Part shown: one piece after another, positions 49,402 to 58,570 of the stretch
How positions within the stretch are numbered: the stretch's first letter is position 1
Layout of the letters: every line of letters starts with the position of its first letter
From: Flavobacterium sp. ACN6
GTDB taxonomy: Bacteria; Bacteroidota; Bacteroidia; Flavobacteriales; Flavobacteriaceae
Length of the DNA: 64,000 nt
Direction: 5' to 3'
Assembly (NCBI RefSeq): GCF_002304005.1
Contig: NZ_MRCQ01000017.1
Span: 36,590-100,589 of the forward strand
Notes under the pieces: generated by a model
The model's input: the letters and a program-made list of their open reading frames with translations, nothing else
What the model was told of the DNA's origin: nothing
Databases searched by the model: none
Made by a program: the position numbers and the translations under genes

Positions 49402-50403
49402 ATGGTATTAGTAACTGGAGGAACTGGTTTAGTCGGCGCACATTTATTACTTCATTTAATTGAAAATGGAGAAAATGTTCGGGCTGTTTATAGAAGTCAA
49501 AACAAAATCGACAAAACAAAATCGGTTTTTGATTTTTACAAAAAGAGTCATTTATTCGAAAAAATCAATTGGCTTGAAGCCGATATTTTAGACGTTCCCT
49601 CTCTTGAAAATGCCTTTATTGATATTACACATGTTTATCACTGTGCCGCTTTAATCTCATTTGATCCGAAAGAGGAAGAAAAGCTTAGAAAAACAAATAT
49701 TGAAGGAACTGCAAACATGGTCAATTTTTCGATTGCCAAAGAAGTAGAAAAATTTTGCTTCATCAGTTCAATTGCTGCTTTAGGAGATATTGCACCGCAC
49801 GACACTTATATCACAGAAGAAACAGACTGGAATCCAGAAAAACCGCACAGCGATTACGCCATTTCTAAATATGGTGCAGAAATGGAAGTTTGGCGCGGAC
49901 TGCAGGAAGGTTTAAATGTTATCATTGTAAACCCCGGAGTTATTTTACCGCCGATACAAATGATGACTATTTTTGAGGAGGGAAGTGTCGAAATATATAA
50001 AAAAGTTTCTAAAGGACTTCCGTTCTACACACTCGGAAGCACTGGTTTTATTTCTGTTGATGATGTTGTAAAAACTACTCTTGAATTAATGAAAAGCGTC
50101 ATCAAAAATGAGCGTTTTACATTAATCTCAGATAATATTGTTTTCAGGGATATTTTGAATACCGTTGCAGACACTCTAAAAGTAAAAAGAGCCCATATTC
50201 ATGCCAAACCTTTTTTCATGAACCTATTATGGATTACTGACGGAATATTTTCAACTTTATTTTTCAGACAAAGAAGCATTACCAAAGCAACTGCAAAAGC
50301 TTCGTACTCTAAAAATCTCTACAGTAATGAAAAAATAAAAACCGCTCTAGGAACGGTTTTTATAGATATTCATCAATATATTAAAGAAAGTTCTAAACTA
50401 TAA
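49402..50403 (+). CDS. NAD-dependent epimerase/dehydratase family protein
   Basis: Starting at 49402 (MVLVTGGTGLVGAHLL), the 333-residue extended SDR has the NAD motif GGTGLVGAHL, the site residues in FISSIAALGD and the Tyr-Lys pair in DYAISKYGAEMEVWR. A start 42 nt upstream would add a cysteine-rich tail unlike the family. Substrates of this dihydroflavonol-4-reductase-like branch vary widely. The 3' end overlaps the convergent DUF4296 gene by 6 nt. Confidence 0.88.
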   Translation: MVLVTGGTGLVGAHLLLHLIENGENVRAVYRSQNKIDKTKSVFDFYKKSHLFEKINWLEADILDVPSLENAFIDITHVYHCAALISFDPKEEEKLRKTNIEGTANMVNFSIAKEVEKFCFISSIAALGDIAPHDTYITEETDWNPEKPHSDYAISKYGAEMEVWRGLQEGLNVIIVNPGVILPPIQMMTIFEEGSVEIYKKVSKGLPFYTLGSTGFISVDDVVKTTLELMKSVIKNERFTLISDNIVFRDILNTVADTLKVKRAHIHAKPFFMNLLWITDGIFSTLFFRQRSITKATAKASYSKNLYSNEKIKTALGTVFIDIHQYIKESSKL

Positions 50404-50886
50404 CTTTCTTCTATTTATTCTTTGCGCCTTTTTTATAGAATCAATATTAATTTTTGAAATTATTTTTTTAACTGAATCTTTCGAAACTTCTTTCAATTCT
50501 TTAGGCTTATTTTTCTTTTCTTTTGCTGCTTTTTTCTCATCGATTTTCGCCAGAGAATCTGCTGCTCTTTGATTCACGGCCAATCTCTTGTTTACGGCAT
50601 CAAACATATCTTTATAACTCTCATAATCAGAAGCATAATACATATTATTCTGTGCAAACTGCAGACTATCTACTTTGTATTTTTTCAAAATAAACTTTGT
50701 CGGATCACTATCTACAGAATCTAAGGACAATGGTTTTTGATACCTCATTGCTTCCAAAAGAGACAAATCGTACATAATATCGACCATCTTCTCCTTGTCG
50801 ATAAGCTTTGCAGGTTGTTTTACGATCTCTTTTTTACAGCTTATAGAAAGAAACAAAACCAGTAGTATTACTATAAAATTCTTCAT
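50398..50886 (-). CDS. DUF4296 lipoprotein
   Basis: The 162-residue protein has a lipoprotein signal (KNFIVILLVLFLSISCKK, Cys17) and the DUF4296 body: DKEKMVDIMYDLSLLEAM and FAQNNMYYASDYESYKDMFD. The C-terminal 45 residues are Lys/Arg-rich (KKAAKEKKNKPKELKEV). DUF4296 proteins are common in Bacteroidota next to pyrC, as here, but have no known role. It begins 10 nt after the dihydroorotase stop and is probably cotranscribed with it. Confidence 0.88.
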   Translation of the reverse strand: MKNFIVILLVLFLSISCKKEIVKQPAKLIDKEKMVDIMYDLSLLEAMRYQKPLSLDSVDSDPTKFILKKYKVDSLQFAQNNMYYASDYESYKDMFDAVNKRLAVNQRAADSLAKIDEKKAAKEKKNKPKELKEVSKDSVKKIISKINIDSIKKAQRINRRKL

Positions 50887-50895
50887 AGTCGTTTT

Positions 50896-52236
50896 TTATC
50901 TGTCAAACAATAATCTTTTACCTGCTCTTGTATCTTTTACTTTGAAATTATTATATACTAATTCCCCGTTTACAAAAGTATGCGTAATTCTAGATTTGAA
51001 AGTAAAGTTTTCAAAAGGCGACCAGCCGCATTTGTATAAAATGTTTTCTGGTTTTACACTCCAAGGCAAACTTGGATTTACAATAACCAAATCGGCGTGA
51101 TATCCTTCTTTAATAAATCCTCTTTTTTCAATTTTGAAAATCTTAGCCGGATTGTGGCACATTTTTTCCACTATCTTTTCTACGCTTATTTTTCCTTGAT
51201 GATGTGCTTCAAACATTGCCACAACAGCATGCTGTACAAGCGGCCCTCCAGAAGGCGCATTTAAATACGACTGCATTTTTTCTTCTTTTGTATGAGGCGC
51301 GTGATCTGTAGCAATTACATCAATTCGTCCGTCATTCAAAGCTTTCCAAAGTTCAGCACGATCTTCTGCCGTTTTTACTGCCGGATTCCATTTTATAAAA
51401 TTACCTTTTGTTTTGTAGTCTTCATCTGTAAACCACAAATGATGCACACAAACCTCAGCAGTAATTTTTTTATCTTCTAACGGAATTTTATTCGTAAACA
51501 ATTCCATTTCTTTCGCAGTGGAAAGATGGAAAATATGAAGTCTTGCTCCAGTGCGTTTCGCCAAAGCTACCGCTTTTGAAGAAGAAATATAACAAGCTTC
51601 AGCACTTCTAATTAAATTGTGAGCCGTTACTGGAACATCTTCTCCGTATTGATCTTTAAAAGCAGCAAGATTATTTTTAATGGTAGTTTCGTCTTCACAG
51701 TGCACCGCAATTAACATTGGTGTACTTGAAAAAATTCTCTCTAAAACAGCCTCATTATCCACCAGCATATTTCCTGTTGAAGAACCTAGGAAAATTTTAA
51801 TTCCTGCAACATTCTTTGGATTCGTTTTTAAAACTTCTTCCAGATTATCGTTTGTTGCACCCATCATAAACGAATAATTCGCAAATGATTTCTGAGCTGC
51901 AATTTGGTATTTATCTTCTAAAATTTCTTGAGTAACGGCATTCGGAACTGTGTTTGGCTGTTCGATAAAAGAAGTGATCCCCCCCGCAACAGCTGCGCGA
52001 GATTCAGACTCAATATCTCCTTTATGCGTTAATCCCGGCTCTCTAAAGTGAACCTGATCGTCTATTGCTCCCGGCATTAAATAACTGCCTTCAGCATCTA
52101 TTACAATACAATCTGATGTTTTTAACGAAATGCTGTCTGCAATTTCAACAATCAAATCATTTTCTATTAAAACATCCCCTTCAAAAATTGTCCCTTCGTT
52201 TACAATTTTGGCATTTTTTATTAAAATCCTGTTCAT
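50896..52236 (-). CDS. pyrC: Dihydroorotase
   Basis: The 446-residue amidohydrolase has the metal motif DDQVHFREPG near residue 60, AVAGGITSFIEQPN, a carboxylated-lysine region KIFLGSSTGNM, metal histidines in AVHCEDE and HIFHLSTAKE, and DHAPHTKEEK near residue 305. It closes the dihydroorotate ring in pyrimidine synthesis. The type is the longer class-I-like enzyme. It lies between a GT2 gene (10 nt upstream) and DUF4296, so three unlike genes form one operon. Confidence 0.95.
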   Translation of the reverse strand: MNRILIKNAKIVNEGTIFEGDVLIENDLIVEIADSISLKTSDCIVIDAEGSYLMPGAIDDQVHFREPGLTHKGDIESESRAAVAGGITSFIEQPNTVPNAVTQEILEDKYQIAAQKSFANYSFMMGATNDNLEEVLKTNPKNVAGIKIFLGSSTGNMLVDNEAVLERIFSSTPMLIAVHCEDETTIKNNLAAFKDQYGEDVPVTAHNLIRSAEACYISSSKAVALAKRTGARLHIFHLSTAKEMELFTNKIPLEDKKITAEVCVHHLWFTDEDYKTKGNFIKWNPAVKTAEDRAELWKALNDGRIDVIATDHAPHTKEEKMQSYLNAPSGGPLVQHAVVAMFEAHHQGKISVEKIVEKMCHNPAKIFKIEKRGFIKEGYHADLVIVNPSLPWSVKPENILYKCGWSPFENFTFKSRITHTFVNGELVYNNFKVKDTRAGKRLLFDR

Positions 52237-52246
52237 GATGGCTGGT

Positions 52247-52972
52247 TTATAATGAATTGACTAATTTTCTTAATCTAAGCGAAATTACTCCAAGTATAGC
52301 TTCCTTAATAATAGCATTACTCATTTTAGAAACTCCTTTTGTTCTATCTGTAAAGATAATAGGAACTTCTGTAATTTGAAATTTTGCACAGTATGTTCTG
52401 TATTTCATTTCGATTTGAAATGCATACCCCACAAATTTGATTTTATTTAAATTGATTTTTTCCAGAACTTCTCTTTTGTAGCATACAAATCCTGCAGTTG
52501 CATCATGAATCTTCATTCCAGTAATAAATTTTACATAAACAGAAGCAAAATACGACATCAAAACGCGGCTCAAAGGCCAGTTGACAACATTTACCCCAGT
52601 TACATAACGAGAACCAATTGCAAGATCTGCACCACCAAAATGGCAGGCATCATACAATTTTTCAAGATCATTTGGGTTGTGTGAAAAGTCAGCATCCATT
52701 TCAAAAATAAATTGATAATCACGTTCTAAAGCCCATTTAAAGCCATGAACATATGCTGTTCCTAAACCTGATTTTTTAGTTCTTTGTTCTAAAAAAAGTC
52801 TCTCAGGAAATTCTTCCTGTAATGCAATTACTTTATTTGCAGTATGGTCAGGAGAATTGTCATCAATAATCAGCAGATGAAAAGATTTATGCTGTGAAAG
52901 TACTGCTCTTATTATACTTTCTATATTCTCAATTTCGTTATATGTGGGAATTATGACAATACTATCATTCAT
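52247..52972 (-). CDS. Polyprenol-monophosphomannose synthase-like GT2
   Basis: The 241-residue family 2 glycosyltransferase has IIPTYNEIENIESIIRAV, DDNSPDHTA, the metal motif EMDADFSHNP and the acceptor-side GSRYVTGVNVVNWPLSR, which together match dolichyl/polyprenyl phosphate mannose synthases without the C-terminal membrane part. It would make polyprenyl-phosphate-mannose on the inner face of the inner membrane for glycan or protein O-mannosylation. The exact sugar is inferred from the family. Confidence 0.9.
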   Translation of the reverse strand: MNDSIVIIPTYNEIENIESIIRAVLSQHKSFHLLIIDDNSPDHTANKVIALQEEFPERLFLEQRTKKSGLGTAYVHGFKWALERDYQFIFEMDADFSHNPNDLEKLYDACHFGGADLAIGSRYVTGVNVVNWPLSRVLMSYFASVYVKFITGMKIHDATAGFVCYKREVLEKINLNKIKFVGYAFQIEMKYRTYCAKFQITEVPIIFTDRTKGVSKMSNAIIKEAILGVISLRLRKLVNSL

Positions 52973-53078
52973 TTTTTCTCGGTAATTTCACCGCAAAAGT
53001 AAACTTTTTATAGCATTTGATTCATAATAAATATATAATAAAAGTATTGCATCAAAAAATTACTAATTTTGTAACGCT

Positions 53079-53747
53079 ATGATTGAACAACTTCATCCTC
53101 GAATTCTTGAAAACAAAGACTGGGCAACATTTTTGTTTGTGCTGACCTTTGCTGTTGTTGCCATGACAAAATCTGCTTATGAAACTAGATTCAGTGAATT
53201 TAGTAAACTTATTTTTTCTGACAAATACGCTAAAATTTATCGCGACAACAACCATTTAAAAAGCAGCTTTACGGTTGGTTTATTTTTTGTACAAATTGTT
53301 TCGTATTCATTTTTTATTCTGCTTACCATGAACATTTTTGGAGAGGCGTCTAAAACCGACTGGATTTTGTTTATCCAGATTGCAACTTTTCTTCTTTATT
53401 TCATTTTAGGAAAGTATTTAATTGAGAAAATTGTAGCGGCTTCTTTCAATATTGACGATTTTGTAGAACTATTTAACTTACAAAAAGTAACTTATAGGAC
53501 CTATATAGGCGTTTTGATCCTTCCAATCAATGCAATTTTGTTCTATTACAATAATATTCCACAAATCATACCGCTTGTAATCATTGGTATATCGCTGTGT
53601 ATTAGTGTATACTCTTACTTTATTTCAATTAAAACATATCAAAACGTAATTATCGGTAAGTTATTTTATTTTATTTTGTATCTTTGCGCTCTTGAAATAG
53701 CCCCTTATTATTTTCTATATTATTGGATAACAAAAGGGAGTGCTTAG
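53079..53747 (+). CDS. DUF4271 membrane protein
   Basis: The 222-residue protein has six predicted membrane helices and an N-terminal soluble stretch (LHPRILENKDWATFLF, TRFSEFSKLIFSDKY) typical of DUF4271. In Flavobacteriia this family stands just before hemD, as here (14-nt gap), but its role is unknown. TAATTTTG at 53065-53072 is a -7-like element close to the ATG. Confidence 0.88.
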   Translation: MIEQLHPRILENKDWATFLFVLTFAVVAMTKSAYETRFSEFSKLIFSDKYAKIYRDNNHLKSSFTVGLFFVQIVSYSFFILLTMNIFGEASKTDWILFIQIATFLLYFILGKYLIEKIVAASFNIDDFVELFNLQKVTYRTYIGVLILPINAILFYYNNIPQIIPLVIIGISLCISVYSYFISIKTYQNVIIGKLFYFILYLCALEIAPYYFLYYWITKGSA

Positions 53748-53761
53748 AAAATGTTTATAAT

Positions 53762-54511
53762 ATGAAAGTGAAAACAATTTTGGTGTCACAGCCTGAACCT
53801 AAAGTGGAGAATTCTCCTTACTTTGAGCTCCAACAAAAACACAAAATAAAAATTGATTTCAGACCATTTATTCATGTGGAAGGGGTTAGCGCAAAAGAGA
53901 TTCGATTGCAAAAAATCGATCTTAATCATTACACTGCGATCATTTTAACAAGTCGAAATGCTGTAGATCATTTTTTTAGAGTTGCTGATGAAATGCGTTA
54001 CAAAGTTCCTGAAGGATTGAAGTATTTTTGTCAATCTGAAGCTGTTGCGTTTTACCTTCAAAAGTATGTTGTGTACAGAAAACGTAAAATTTACGTTGGA
54101 GCAAAAGATTTTGCAGATTTATCTCCGCTTATTAAGAAGTACAAAGACGAGAAATTCTTACTTCCTGCATCTGATCAATTAAATGCAGATGCGCCTGTAA
54201 CATTAAACAATCTTAAAGTAGATTGGGCACAAGCTATTTTTTACAGAACTGTAATGAGTGATTTATCTGACTTAGCTGATGTTTATTATGACGTTTTAGC
54301 TTTTTTCAGCCCAACCGGAATTAAATCTTTGTTTAAGAATTTCCCAGATTTCAAACAAAATGATACCAGAATCGCGGTATTTGGAAGCACAACTCAGAAA
54401 GAGGCTTTAGATCATGGTTTAAGAATCGATATTCTTGCTCCAACTCCTGAAACTCCTTCTATGACAATGGCTTTAGAAAAATACGTTGCCGAGGCAAACA
54501 AAGGAAAATAA
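53762..54511 (+). CDS. hemD: Uroporphyrinogen-III synthase
   Basis: Starting at 53762, the 249-residue protein has the two-lobed HemD fold with weak but recognisable motifs: TILVSQPEPKVENSPYFEL, AIILTSRNAVDHFF near residue 60, and VLAFFSPTGIKSLFKNF and VFGSTTQKEALDHGL in the second lobe. It cyclises hydroxymethylbilane in tetrapyrrole synthesis. HemD sequences diverge strongly, so context next to DUF4271, conserved in flavobacteria, supports the call. Confidence 0.88.
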   Translation: MKVKTILVSQPEPKVENSPYFELQQKHKIKIDFRPFIHVEGVSAKEIRLQKIDLNHYTAIILTSRNAVDHFFRVADEMRYKVPEGLKYFCQSEAVAFYLQKYVVYRKRKIYVGAKDFADLSPLIKKYKDEKFLLPASDQLNADAPVTLNNLKVDWAQAIFYRTVMSDLSDLADVYYDVLAFFSPTGIKSLFKNFPDFKQNDTRIAVFGSTTQKEALDHGLRIDILAPTPETPSMTMALEKYVAEANKGK

Positions 54512-54533
54512 AACCTTCAAAAATATACAATTT

Positions 54534-54580
54534 TTAAAATCCAAATTCCAACTTAATCACTTGGGTTTTGGATTTTTTTC
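54534..54580 (+). terminator. Probable terminator of hemD
   Basis: AAAATCCAA and TTGGATTTT form a 9-bp stem with a long loop, followed by a T-rich run, 25 nt after the stop. Confidence 0.5.
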
Positions 54581-54582
54581 TT

Positions 54583-56150
54583 TTTAATACCCGTGGTTGA
54601 AACCAAAGGCTATATTTTGAATTTGACACAAAACTTCAGGATAAAATTGGAATTTGGAATTTCTCCCGAGGCTTCGGGATTGGAATTTTCTTTTTTATTA
54701 GCCTTCCACGGTTGAAACCGCGGGCTATGTTTTTGGAATTTTGGATTCCTAAAACCCAACCCAAATTCTACATTCAATTTATATTCCATAGGAATATTTC
54801 ATTGGTAGAATAAAATGGATTTGTTTCGTATGTGTCCTGTAGGGACACTTGTTTGCACGAAAAAATAAACCCTTCTCTAATCAAACGTTCCTACGGAACG
54901 TAAATTTATAATTCTAATTTAGTTCTACCGACGAGACATTCCTATGGAATGAATTATATCTGATTAACAATATCCCAATTGTGAAATCGAATTGTATCCC
55001 TGGTTGAAACAATGGGCTATATTTTGAATTTGATACAAAGCTCCAGGAAAAAATTGGAATTTGGAATTTCTCCCGAAGCTTCGGTATTGGAATTTTCTTT
55101 TTTATTAGCCTTCCACGGTTGAAACCGCGGGCTATGTTTTTGGAATTTTGGATTCCTAAAACCCAACCCAAATTCTACATTCAATTTATATTCCATAGGA
55201 ATATCTCATTGGTAGAATAAAATGGAAATGTTCGTACGTGTCCTGTAGGGACACTTGTTTGCACAAAAATATACACATTCTTTAATCAAACGTTCCTACG
55301 GAACGTAAATTTATAATTCTAATTTAGCTCTACCGACGAGACATTCCTATGGAATGAATTGTATCTGATTAACGATATCCCAATTGTGAAATCGAATTGT
55401 ATCCCTGGTTGAAACAATGGGCTATATTTTGAATTTGATACAAAGCTCCAGGAAAAAATTGGAATTTGGAATTTCTCCCGAAGCTTCGGGATTGGAATTT
55501 TATTTTTCATTAGCTTTCCACGGTTGAAACCGCGGGCTATGTTTTTGGAATTTTGGATTCCTAAAACCCAACTCCAATTCTACATTCAATTTATATTCCA
55601 TAGGAATATTTCATTGGTAGAATAAAATGGATTTGTTTCGTACGTGTCCTGTAGGGACACTTGTTTGCACGAAAAAATAAACCCTTCTCTTATCAAACGT
55701 TCCTACGGAACGTAAATTTATAATTCTAATTTAGTTCTACCGAGGAGACATTCCTATGGAATGAATTATATCTAATTAACAATATCCCAATTGTGAAATT
55801 GAATTGTGTACCCGTGATTGAAACCATGGGCTATATTCTTAGAACTGGATTCGAAGCTTCCGAATAAATATTGGAATTTGGAATTTTATTTTTCACTCCT
55901 CCCAAGGTTGAAACCGCGGGCTATGTTTTGAATTTGATACAAAGTTTCAGGATAAAATTGAAATTTGGAATTTCCCCCAAGGCTTCGTGATTGGAATTTT
56001 CTTTTTCACTAGCCTCCCACGGTTGAAACCATGGACTATATTTTGAATTTGATACAAAGCTTCAGGATAAAATTGGAATTTGGAATTTCTCCCGAGGCTT
56101 TGGGATTGGAATTTAAATTCTCAAAATTTGGAATTTTCTTTTTCACAGCA
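54583..56150. repeat. Tandem array of ~405-bp hairpin-rich repeat units
   Basis: The anchor GGTTGAAAC recurs at 54595, 55002, 55407 and (as GATTGAAACC) 55816, giving units of 407, 405 and 409 bp and then a degenerate tail with two further GGTTGAAACC hairpins. Each full unit contains, in order, CCCGAAGCTTCGGG-type, CCACGGTTGAAACCGCGGG, ATTCCATAGGAAT, GTGTCCTGTAGGGACAC, CGTTCCTACGGAACG and CATTCCTATGGAATG palindromes. No credible gene lies inside. Single divergent pieces occur elsewhere in the window (3281, 6800, 47640, 56695). Confidence 0.9.
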
Positions 56151-56214
56151 TTTTAACTACATTTGATTTCTATTCTAAACCCAAATCACAATAAATAGTT
56201 TCAAATTATAAGTT

Positions 56215-56685
56215 ATGAAAATCAACTCCCTCTTAATTGAAATTGACGGTATCGACAAGGAAATCCTTCGTTACTTGATGGAAGATGCCCGAAAGCCAAT
56301 TTTGCAGATTGCCAATAAAATCGGAATTTCCGGCGCCGCAATTCATCAGCGATTAAAAAAACTAGAACAATCCGGCGTTATTTCAGGATCTAAATTTACC
56401 GTTAATCCAAAAGTTTTGGGTTACAACACCATGGCATTTGTCGGTGTATACCTAGACAAAGCTTCCCGAAATTCTGAAGCCGTTAAAGATTTAAAAAAAA
56501 TTCCCGAAGTCTTAGAATGTCATTATACAACAGGAAACTGGTCTGTATTAATTAAAATCATCTGTCGCGACAACGAACATTTGATGCAGCTTTTAAATAC
56601 AAAAATTCAAGCTATAGAAGGGGTTTCAAGAACAGAGACTTTTATTTCGCTGGATCAGCAAATAGATAGACAAATTCAGCTTTAG
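56215..56685 (+). CDS. Lrp/AsnC family transcriptional regulator
   Basis: The 156-residue protein starts IEIDGIDKEILRYLMEDARKP and has an Lrp-type helix-turn-helix (LQIANKIGISGAAIHQRLKKL, residues 29-49). The C-terminal effector domain (RAM) shows GYNTMAFVGVYLDKA and CHYTTGNWSVLIKI. Lrp/AsnC proteins form octamers and sense amino acids. Targets here are not evident. It follows directly after the tandem repeat array. Confidence 0.9.
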   Translation: MKINSLLIEIDGIDKEILRYLMEDARKPILQIANKIGISGAAIHQRLKKLEQSGVISGSKFTVNPKVLGYNTMAFVGVYLDKASRNSEAVKDLKKIPEVLECHYTTGNWSVLIKIICRDNEHLMQLLNTKIQAIEGVSRTETFISLDQQIDRQIQL

Positions 56686-56757
56686 AAAAAGAAAATTCTA
56701 ATCCCGAAGCGTCGAGAGAAATTCCAAATTCAAATTAAAACTTGAACTTATAAATTC

Positions 56758-57030
56758 ATGCTAAACATTCGATCTGAATACAAAACGTTATTCTTTTTTA
56801 TAACCTATTTCATTATAACTTTTATTTGCACCAAAATTGACCCTGGTGGCCCTTGCGCACCTGGAACTGGAGCATTTCTTTTTTTTCTTGCCATCCCAAT
56901 AAGCGTAATTTACACTTTAGCTCTTTTTTACAAATTATATAAATCTGAAGACAAACAATATCTTAATTCCATTTATACTCTTGCAGGACTTTGGATTTTA
57001 CTTTTTCTTTTATTAAAATTAAATGAATAG
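56758..57030 (+). CDS. Small membrane protein of unknown function
   Basis: The 90-residue protein has three hydrophobic helices (about 10-25, 38-58 and 70-87) and the short motif KIDPGGPCAPGTG between the first two. I do not recognise the family. It lies 72 nt after the Lrp gene on the same strand and is followed by a strong bidirectional terminator. Confidence 0.65.
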   Translation: MLNIRSEYKTLFFFITYFIITFICTKIDPGGPCAPGTGAFLFFLAIPISVIYTLALFYKLYKSEDKQYLNSIYTLAGLWILLFLLLKLNE

Positions 57031-57039
57031 CAATAAAAT

Positions 57040-57077
57040 AATAAACCCGACAAGTTTTTTAACCTGTCGGGTTTATT
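57040..57077. terminator. Bidirectional terminator
   Basis: AATAAACCCGACA and TGTCGGGTTTATT form a perfect 13-bp stem with a T-rich loop, between convergent genes. Confidence 0.9.
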
Positions 57078-57131
57078 ATTTAATTTCCAGCTTTGGAATT
57101 TGGAGTTTAAAAAATTGGAATTTCTAAATCT

Positions 57132-57818
57132 TTAGTTCCTCCTGCTTCCAGAATAAATTGAGATATAGTACAACAACGTTGCTATAGAACCAATTGCAGC
57201 AACCACATATGTTCTTGCTGCCCATTTTAAAGCATCTTTTGCACCCGCTTGCTCTTCTTGTGTGAGCATATGTTTATTTTCCAACCAAGCCAAAGCACGA
57301 TTACTTGCATCATACTCTACTGGAAGTGTAATAACCGAAAACAAAGTTGTAGCTGCAAAAATGATAATTCCTACCAATAATAATTGAGGAAAAACTTTAA
57401 TCATAAGAATTCCAGCAATTAAAATCCATTGTACATAATTCGAAGCGACACTTACAATCGGTACTAATTTCGAACGCATTGTAAGCCATTCGTAACCAAT
57501 TGCATGCTGCACGGCGTGACCACATTCGTGTGCTGCAACCGCAGCTGCAGCTGCATTACGGTGGTTATAAACTGCTTCACTTAAATTTACTGTTTTATCT
57601 GAAGGATTATAATGATCTGTTAACTGGCCTGGTGTCGAAATAACACGTACATCTGTAATTCCGTTATCGGCAAGCATTTTTTCGGCAATTTCGGCGCCGC
57701 TCATACCGTTTCTTAATTGTAATTTTGAATACAATTCGAATTTACTCTTCAATTGAGAGCTTACCAGCCAGCTGAACAACATTATAGCTCCAGCAATAAT
57801 TAGATATCCAGATCCCAT
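57132..57818 (-). CDS. Zinc metallopeptidase, YugP-like
   Basis: The 228-residue membrane protein has an N-terminal helix, the zinc motif AAHECGHAVQHA near residue 95 (HExxH form HECGH), and two or three further helices (SNYVQWILIAGILMI, LLVGIIIFAATTLFSV). It matches the neutral zinc metallopeptidase family represented by YugP (about 225 residues). Substrate unknown; the active site would lie at the membrane surface. Confidence 0.9.
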   Translation of the reverse strand: MGSGYLIIAGAIMLFSWLVSSQLKSKFELYSKLQLRNGMSGAEIAEKMLADNGITDVRVISTPGQLTDHYNPSDKTVNLSEAVYNHRNAAAAAVAAHECGHAVQHAIGYEWLTMRSKLVPIVSVASNYVQWILIAGILMIKVFPQLLLVGIIIFAATTLFSVITLPVEYDASNRALAWLENKHMLTQEEQAGAKDALKWAARTYVVAAIGSIATLLYYISIYSGSRRN

Positions 57819-57925
57819 ATTTCTTTTGTTTTTTTTTGATTTAATATTTAAAGTTACAAAACAAACAGCAAAATACGAACCAATTTAACAAAATGTCATT
57901 TTGGCATTTTTATGTCCATTTTGTC

Positions 57926-58555
57926 TCAATTCAACATATTGTTCTTGAGCAGGAAAGCAATTAATTCTGCTACATTTTTCATTTTATATTTCTGAAGGAT
58001 ATTGCGTCGGTGTGTTTGTACGGTTAAAAAACTCAAAAACAAATCGTCTGCAATTTCCTGAGTCGATTTTCCCTGCGAAAGCAATAAAGCAATATCACGT
58101 TCCCTCCTGCTTAGAGCAGGAATACGTTCCAAATCTTCAGACAAGGGCTGACTGATGATCGTTTTTACTTCTTCGCTAAAAACAATTTCGCCCTCAATAG
58201 CTTTGTAAATGCAGTTTTTAAATTCATCAAAAGAAGCATTTTTTAAAATATAACCATTTCCGCCATTCTGAATAAACTGCATCACCAAACTCCTTTCAGA
58301 TTGACTGCTCATGCCGATAATAACAATTTTAGGATGCTTTTGCTTAATCGTTTTACATAAATCAACTCCATTTATTACCGGCAGGAAAATATCCATTAAA
58401 ATTAGATCGACTTTATTATCTTCTATATATTCTAAAAGCTTTATACCCGATTCAAATTTTTCTACGATTTTTATAGTATCCAATTCCGATAATAATCCCG
58501 CTATTCCCGAAATCACAATTGGATGATCGTCTACAATTACTGTTTTATATGTCAT
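57926..58555 (-). CDS. NarL/LuxR-family response regulator
   Basis: The 209-residue protein has a receiver domain (TVIVDDHPIVISGIAG, LILMDIFLPVINGVDLC with the phosphorylated Asp, and KNASFDEF with the Lys) and a LuxR helix-turn-helix near residues 145-205 (LSRRERDIALLLSQGKSTQE, VQTHRRNILQKYK). It starts 15 nt after the stop of the histidine kinase gene, so the two form a pair. A probable target is the palindrome at 60620-60645. Confidence 0.93.
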   Translation of the reverse strand: MTYKTVIVDDHPIVISGIAGLLSELDTIKIVEKFESGIKLLEYIEDNKVDLILMDIFLPVINGVDLCKTIKQKHPKIVIIGMSSQSERSLVMQFIQNGGNGYILKNASFDEFKNCIYKAIEGEIVFSEEVKTIISQPLSEDLERIPALSRRERDIALLLSQGKSTQEIADDLFLSFLTVQTHRRNILQKYKMKNVAELIAFLLKNNMLN

Positions 58556-58570
58556 TTTTATAGTCTGTAG

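Noticed and set aside
54914..55171. Open frame of 85 codons on the minus strand within the tandem array
   Set aside because: It repeats nearly word for word at 55319-55510 because the DNA repeats; it runs through several palindromes and has no domain or start context.
55319..55510. Second copy of the repeat-borne open frame
   Set aside because: Same reason; a by-product of the ~405-bp unit.
54583..56150. Possible CRISPR array
   Set aside because: Period is about 405 bp and the units are similar throughout, with no short direct repeat separated by unique spacers and no cas genes.
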